Positions 59,830 through 64,000 of a stretch of DNA of 64,000 nt are shown here, piece after piece (position 1 is the first letter of the stretch; each line of letters begins with the position of its first letter). Location of the stretch: assembly GCF_026340095.1 (NCBI RefSeq), contig NZ_JAPEPO010000001.1, positions 558,001-622,000 of the forward strand. Direction: 5' to 3'. The stretch is from Streptomyces sp. NBC_01446 (GTDB taxonomy: Bacteria > Actinomycetota > Actinomycetes > Streptomycetales > Streptomycetaceae). A program made the position numbers and the translations under genes. The notes beneath the pieces are model-generated. The model was not told the DNA's origin, ran no database searches, and worked only from the letters and a program-made list of their open reading frames with translations.

Positions 59830-62397
59830 TCAGTGCCCCAGATTCACGTCCGCGTCCTTCACCCCCTCGCCATTCACCAGCAGCGGCACGGCCTGGGGCG
59901 CGTACCCGCTTGCGATCACGGTGTAGTCGCCGGTGTCCAGGTCGTTGAACGCGTAGGCGCCGTGCGCGTCGGTGACCGTCGTGGCGACCGTGTTGCCCGC
60001 CGCGTCGAGGAGCGTGACCCGGGCGTCGTCGACCGGGTCGCCCGCGCGGTTGCGGACGGTGCCGTGGACGTGGGCGCCAGGGTCGAGGCGGATCTCGTAG
60101 CGGTTGGCGGCGCCGCCCGCCACCTCGGCCGGCAGGGCCGCCGGGCGGTGTCCGGGGGCGCTGACCACGAGGGTGTAGCCGCCGGGGACCAGGTCGGCGA
60201 AGCCGAACTCGCCGGTGTGGTCGGCCGCTGCGGAGGCGACGACCTCGCCGCGCACGTCGGTCGCGGTGACCAGGGCGCCGGGCAGCGGCCGGTCGCCGGG
60301 GGTGGCAAGGACCGTGCCGGTCAGGCCGGCCCCGCCGGAGAGCACCAGGTCGAAGTCGACCGGGCCGTCGGCCACCGTGATGGTGGTGGCCTGCGGCTGC
60401 CGCGCGCCGCCGGAGGCGAGCAGGACGTACGTTCCCTCGGCGGGCGCGGCGAGCGCGTAACGGCCGTCCGCCTGCGTCGTCGTACGGCCGAGCTGGCTGC
60501 CGCGCAGGTCGATCAGCGTGACCACGGCGCCCGCAACGGGCGATCCCACGACGTCGCGGATGTGGCCGCGGACACCCGAGGCAGGTTCGTCCGCGAGGGC
60601 GGTGGCGAGCGAGGCGACCGGGTCCGCCTCCACCGCCTCCGCCGTGTCGGCCGTCGCCGTCACGGGTGTCTCGGCGGCGGCCTCCGAAGCGGTGCCGTTC
60701 TCCTCCGCCGCCCGCGCCTCCAGGCCCGACATATTGCGCAGCGGGACCTCCTTGGTCCACAGGACCATGAGGAACGCGACCGCGATCACGCCCGCCGCGA
60801 TCAGGAACACCACGTGCATGGAGTCGGCGAAGCCCTGCTTGAAGGGCTCCGACAGGCGCGGGTCCAGGTGCTGGATGAACGACGAGTCGCTCAGTACATC
60901 GGAGCCGCCGCCGCCCGCGCCGGGGTGCTGCAGCATGTCGAGGACCGGCTTGTTGGCCGGGTCGGACAGGACCGCCGGGTCGTGCAGCGCGGCCTGGAAC
61001 TGGGGCGTCCCGGCGGCCGACTTGAACGCCGAGGAGATCTTGTCGCCGACGTTCGAGAACAACACCGACAGGAAGATGGCCGTACCGGCGGTGGCGCCCA
61101 TCTGCCGGAAGAACGTGGACGACGCGGTCGCCACACCCATGTCCTGCGGCGGCACGGCGTTCTGCACGGCGAGCACCAGGGTCTGCATGCAGCCGCCGAG
61201 GCCGAGGCCGAAGACGAGCATGTAGATCATGCTCTCCCACAGTGGGGTGTCCCACTGGACCTTGAAGTGGAAGAGCAGCAGCGCCGTGACCATGAGGACG
61301 GTGCCGACGGTCGGGAAGATCTTGTAGCGGCCGGTCTTCGCGGTGATCTGGCCGGAGACGATGGACGCGATGATCATGCCGAGCATCAGCGGCAGCATCT
61401 CGAGACCGGACTTGGTGGGGCTCGCGCCCTTCACGATCTGCAGGTACTGCGGGATCATCAGCATCCCGCCGAACATGCCCGCGCCGATGAGGACGGACAG
61501 CAGGCTGGTCTTGCTGAAGATCGCGTTGCGGAACAGGCGCATCGGGATCAGCGCGTCGTCGCCCATCCGGCGCTCGACGAGGATCCAGGAGATGATGCCG
61601 ACGACGCCGATGCCGTAGCAGGAAAGGGACTTGGACGAGTCCCAGCCCCACTCGCGGCCCTGCTCGGCCACCAGGAGCAGCGGCACGACGCCGAGCGCGA
61701 TGGTGAACGCGCCCCACCAGTCGATGCGCCGGTCGCGGCGGGTGTGCGGGATGTTGAGGACCTTGGCGACGACGAACAGCGCGATGATGCCGATCGGTAC
61801 GTTCACCAGGAACACCCAGCGCCAGCCGACGACGCCCAGGATGCTGTCCTGGCCGGCGAGGAAGCCGCCGATGAGCGGCCCCGCGACGCTGGAGGTGGCG
61901 AAGGTGGCGAGCATGTAGCCCTGGTAGCGGGCCCGTTCGCGGGGCGGCACGATGTCGCCGATGATCGCGAGGGCGAGGGACATCAGGCCGCCGGCGCCGA
62001 TGCCCTGCAGGGCGCGGAACGCGGCGAGTTCGGTCATCGACGTCGAGAACGTGCACGCCGCAGAGCCGATGATGAAGATGCTGATCGCGCCCAGGAAGTA
62101 GGGCTTGCGGCCGTGCAGGTCGGACAGCTTGCCGTAGAGCGGCGTCGCGATCGTCGAGGTGATCAGGTACGCCGTCGTCGCCCACGCCTGCTGGCTGAGG
62201 CCGTGCAGGTCGTCCGCGATGGTGCGGATCGAGGTGGAGACGATGGTCTGGTCGAGCGCGGCCAGGAACATGCCCAGCATCAGACCGCTCAGAATGGTCA
62301 GGATCTGACGGTGGCTCAGGCCACCGCCGGAGGAGGCGGGTGTCGCCTCCGTGTGCTTAGCGGTGTCTCGGCGCGGTGCCGACACGGCCTCACTCAT
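59830..62397 (-). CDS. DHA2-type MFS exporter fused to three carboxypeptidase-regulatory-like domains
   Basis: 855 residues from ATG 62397. Residues 30-555 hold the DHA2 (14-helix) drug exporter: MFLAALDQTIVSTSIRTIAD (motif D-type), LYGKLSDLHGRKPYFLGAIS (motif A), ALQGIGAGGLMSLALAIIGD (motif B), VAGPLIGGFLA (motif C). An Ala/Glu linker leads to three repeats of about 85 residues: VRGHIRDVVGSPVAGAVVTL, LTGTVLATPGDRPLPGALVT and VHGTVRNRAGDPVDDARVTL, each ending YxLxxxxxGxY. Such Ig-like tails are rare on MFS exporters. The MarR gene upstream overlaps its start by 8 nt, so it is probably repressed by that regulator. Confidence 0.9.
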   Translation of the reverse strand: MSEAVSAPRRDTAKHTEATPASSGGGLSHRQILTILSGLMLGMFLAALDQTIVSTSIRTIADDLHGLSQQAWATTAYLITSTIATPLYGKLSDLHGRKPYFLGAISIFIIGSAACTFSTSMTELAAFRALQGIGAGGLMSLALAIIGDIVPPRERARYQGYMLATFATSSVAGPLIGGFLAGQDSILGVVGWRWVFLVNVPIGIIALFVVAKVLNIPHTRRDRRIDWWGAFTIALGVVPLLLVAEQGREWGWDSSKSLSCYGIGVVGIISWILVERRMGDDALIPMRLFRNAIFSKTSLLSVLIGAGMFGGMLMIPQYLQIVKGASPTKSGLEMLPLMLGMIIASIVSGQITAKTGRYKIFPTVGTVLMVTALLLFHFKVQWDTPLWESMIYMLVFGLGLGGCMQTLVLAVQNAVPPQDMGVATASSTFFRQMGATAGTAIFLSVLFSNVGDKISSAFKSAAGTPQFQAALHDPAVLSDPANKPVLDMLQHPGAGGGGSDVLSDSSFIQHLDPRLSEPFKQGFADSMHVVFLIAAGVIAVAFLMVLWTKEVPLRNMSGLEARAAEENGTASEAAAETPVTATADTAEAVEADPVASLATALADEPASGVRGHIRDVVGSPVAGAVVTLIDLRGSQLGRTTTQADGRYALAAPAEGTYVLLASGGARQPQATTITVADGPVDFDLVLSGGAGLTGTVLATPGDRPLPGALVTATDVRGEVVASAAADHTGEFGFADLVPGGYTLVVSAPGHRPAALPAEVAGGAANRYEIRLDPGAHVHGTVRNRAGDPVDDARVTLLDAAGNTVATTVTDAHGAYAFNDLDTGDYTVIASGYAPQAVPLLVNGEGVKDADVNLGH

Positions 62398-62971
62398 GCT
62401 TGCTTGCTCCCTGCTGCGCCCCGGCTTCGGGCTGAGTCCCGTCGCCGTGGCGTTTCGTTTGATTCGCTACCAGGTCGTCGTTGAGGCGTGTCATCAGCCG
62501 GATCAGCTGATACCGGTCCTCGGGGGGCCAGGGGTCGAGGAGCTCTGCCAACTGCGCGTCGCGCTGCTGGCGGTACTTCTCGTACACCGCCCTGCCGGAC
62601 TCGGTCGCGTACAGCAGCGTGCCGCGCCGGTCCTCCGGGTCGGGCCGCCGCTCGATCAGACCGCGCTCCACCATGGAGCGGACCTGACGGCTGACCGTCG
62701 ACAGGTCGAGGAAGGTCTCGGCGGCCAGATCAGTGGCCCGCTGCTCCCCGTCCCGCAGGAGCCGGGCCAGCAGGACGCGCTCACCGGCGCCCTGGTCCAG
62801 CTTGGTCTGGTGCCTGCGTGCCGCGACCAGCCGGGTGAAGCGCACGATCTGGCTCCCCAGTCCTGCCCCGGCCTCCTCGGCACTGGCGACCCCGGTATCC
62901 CCGGTATCCCCGGTATCCTCGGTTGTCCTGTGCTCCCCCGCTGCGCGGTCATGGACCGTCCCCTTGCCCAT
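62390..62971 (-). CDS. MarR-family regulator of the DHA2 exporter
   Basis: 193 residues from ATG 62971, with a G-rich run upstream. The N-terminal 25 residues are a linker with three DTG repeats. Winged helix: ERVLLARLLRDGEQRATDLA, AETFLDLSTVSRQVRSMVER, GLIERRPDPEDRRGTLLYAT. The C-terminal helices (AQLAELLDPWPPEDRYQLIR) make the dimer. It overlaps the exporter gene by 8 nt in one operon; a palindromic site lies 36 nt upstream of the start. Likely a drug-responsive repressor of both genes. Confidence 0.9.
   Translation of the reverse strand: MGKGTVHDRAAGEHRTTEDTGDTGDTGVASAEEAGAGLGSQIVRFTRLVAARRHQTKLDQGAGERVLLARLLRDGEQRATDLAAETFLDLSTVSRQVRSMVERGLIERRPDPEDRRGTLLYATESGRAVYEKYRQQRDAQLAELLDPWPPEDRYQLIRLMTRLNDDLVANQTKRHGDGTQPEAGAQQGASKHE
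62889..62917 (-). repeat. 9-bp tandem repeat in the marR gene
   Basis: Three perfect copies of CCCGGTATC (plus strand), encoding Asp-Thr-Gly repeats in the N-terminal linker. Unit length is a multiple of three, so changes keep the frame. Confidence 0.85.
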
Positions 62972-63004
62972 TGCCCGCCCCCTCTTCCGCTCAGATTTTA
63001 TTGC

Positions 63005-63016
63005 TTGTAGCTACCA
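63005..63016. promoter_or_regulatory. Candidate MarR operator
   Basis: TTGTAGCTACCA, with perfect core GTAGCTAC (63007-63014), in an AT-richer patch (ATTTTATTGCTTGTAGC) just upstream of the marR start; probably overlaps its promoter. Confidence 0.5.
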
Positions 63017-63281
63017 AGTGAGTGTAGAGGGCCCGGAACGGTGTCCGGTACGGGGCCTCGGATGCACGACCCGGCGCACATGGCAGCCGGATGCGCCGGT
63101 GGCGAAGGGGCCGACGCGAGAAGCTCTCCGTTTGAGGCGATCATGGTCTGACGCTGCCTGTGCTCGTACGTACTGGACCCGATAGGCCCGGTCAGGGCGA
63201 TCCCCTGACCTGCGGTGCCCGGATTTGACTGAGACGGTTACCTGCATGGCGTCTCAAGTGAGTGCAGGCAACTCAATCTGC
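63017..63281. other. Intergenic stretch, no gene seen
   Basis: Divergent region between marR and the HAD gene. GGCATATGCC, a 10-bp palindrome, is at 63282-63291 directly before the HAD start. Confidence 0.45.
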
Positions 63282-63292
63282 GGCATATGCCA

Positions 63293-64000
63293 ATGAGCGC
63301 CGTATCGGCGACCAGCGGAGCGTCCGGTCACCAGACTGGGCGGGTGACGACACGACCATCTTCCCCTGAAGATCTCCGTGCAGTTCTCTTCGACTCAGGC
63401 GGCGTGCTGACGCAGCCGATTGGCGGCCGGTGGAACCCACGAGCGGACTTCGAGCAGACCGTCCTCTTCTATGCCCCCTCGATCACGCCGGACCAGTTCG
63501 CCGCGGCCATCGCCACGGGCGACCATTTCTTCGCCGCCTCGTCGTCGACACCCGACTACGACGAGTACCACCGGGTGATGCTTCGTGACCTCGGCGTGGA
63601 CCCGACCTTGCAGCTTCTTGCCGACCTGCGCCGCGAGGTCCCGGCTGCCACGATCCTGGAGACGTACCCGGAGGTGGTGGAAACTCTGGAAGAGCTGAGC
63701 CGGCGGGGCGTGCGGATGGCGGTGGTCTCGGATGCCTGGCCCAATCTGCCCGACCTCCACGCCGAACTTGGGATCGGCCAGTTCTTCGAGGCGTATGCGA
63801 TCTCCGCCGAACTCGGCTGCGACAAGCCGGACCCGCGCATGTACCACCACGCCAGCACCGCACTGAATCTCGCGCCCGCACAGTGCCTCTTCCTCGACGA
63901 CGATCCGAGCCTGGTCGCCGCCGCGATCACACTCGGATACGCAGGGCGCGCGGTCTGTCGGGACTCGACAACTTCGGATGTGCCTTCCATCGCGTCCTTG
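63293..64000 (+). CDS. HAD-family hydrolase, partial (right edge)
   Basis: An open frame from ATG 63293 to the window end; GTG 63344, nearer the first homology, is an alternative start. HAD motif I is LRAVLFDSGGVLTQ (nucleophile Asp), motif II MAVVSDAWPN (Ser), motif III Lys in LGCDKPDPRMY, and motif IV LFLDDDPSLV. A helical cap lies between motifs I and II. The DSGG form of motif I, where Gly replaces the second Asp, is common in the epoxide-hydrolase-N/haloacid-dehalogenase-like branch. Substrate unknown; C-terminus not in the window. Confidence 0.85.
   Translation, partial: MSAVSATSGASGHQTGRVTTRPSSPEDLRAVLFDSGGVLTQPIGGRWNPRADFEQTVLFYAPSITPDQFAAAIATGDHFFAASSSTPDYDEYHRVMLRDLGVDPTLQLLADLRREVPAATILETYPEVVETLEELSRRGVRMAVVSDAWPNLPDLHAELGIGQFFEAYAISAELGCDKPDPRMYHHASTALNLAPAQCLFLDDDPSLVAAAITLGYAGRAVCRDSTTSDVPSIASL

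Noticed and set aside
59794..62484. 896-codon plus-strand frame opposite the exporter
   Set aside because: Composition is antisense-type (Gly/Arg/Asp-rich), and the exporter on the other strand has clear family motifs.

Overview
The window is high-GC actinobacterial DNA and almost certainly from a Streptomyces chromosome. Codons end in G or C, GTG and TTG starts are frequent, a rare TTA codon sits in a transposon gene, and many of the protein families are typical of the genus (CU044_5270 partner of an ECF sigma factor, PAS/GAF/PP2C/HATPase regulators, DUF4291, secreted S8 proteases). The density of insertion sequences, frameshifted genes and tRNA 3' scars suggests accessory or chromosome-arm DNA rather than core.

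Layout. 1-2.3 kb: an IS607-type element whose TnpB runs off the left edge. 2.4-7.6 kb: a fused double muconolactone-isomerase-like protein, then a minus-strand operon of an unknown protein, a MoxR AAA ATPase and a metallopeptidase/VWA protein. 8-13 kb: a secreted adenosine deaminase, a secreted CAP protein, a DUF4291 protein and transposase debris. 13.8-15 kb: a propeller lipoprotein. 15.25-18.0 kb: a MarR/alpha-beta-hydrolase pair and a decayed IS5-type transposase, all between perfect 28-bp inverted repeats. 18-21 kb: an IS630 remnant, a secreted GG-x-G-x-D repeat protein, a membrane exporter and a frameshifted TetR. 21-26.2 kb: a tRNA 3' scar, an intact IS30 element inserted in what looks like the tRNA terminator, a seven-blade YVTN protein, a peptidoglycan amidase and small secreted proteins. 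26.5-29.3 kb: Cys-rich small proteins and two YeeE/YedE-type sulfur transporters. 29.6-31.9 kb: an ECF sigma/CU044_5270 pair between two copies of one palindrome. 32-37.7 kb: a group II intron, an IS701-type element, a tRNA-Pro 3' scar, a large hairpin and IS1380. 37.8-41 kb: a YcxB-like protein, a truncated IS3 and a His/Asp-rich repeat protein. 41.2-43.7 kb: a decayed aromatic amino-acid lyase/MFS/IclR locus. 43.9-48.2 kb: a partner-switching sensor phosphatase and a STAS antagonist. 48.3-52.7 kb: IclR, VOC, DinB and zinc-ribbon genes among transposase scraps. 53.2-58.7 kb: a coupled secreted subtilase and FG-GAP propeller. 59.8-63 kb: a MarR-controlled DHA2 exporter with a three-domain carboxypeptidase-regulatory-like tail. 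63.3 kb to the right edge: a HAD hydrolase.

The best-supported functional units are MoxR/VWA/unknown protein, Cys-rich protein/YeeE/YedE, ECF sigma/CU044_5270, MarR/hydrolase, the partner-switching pair, S8/FG-GAP and MarR/DHA2. All assignments come from reading the sequence; no database search was run. Family names rest on remembered motifs and the functional statements are inferences.
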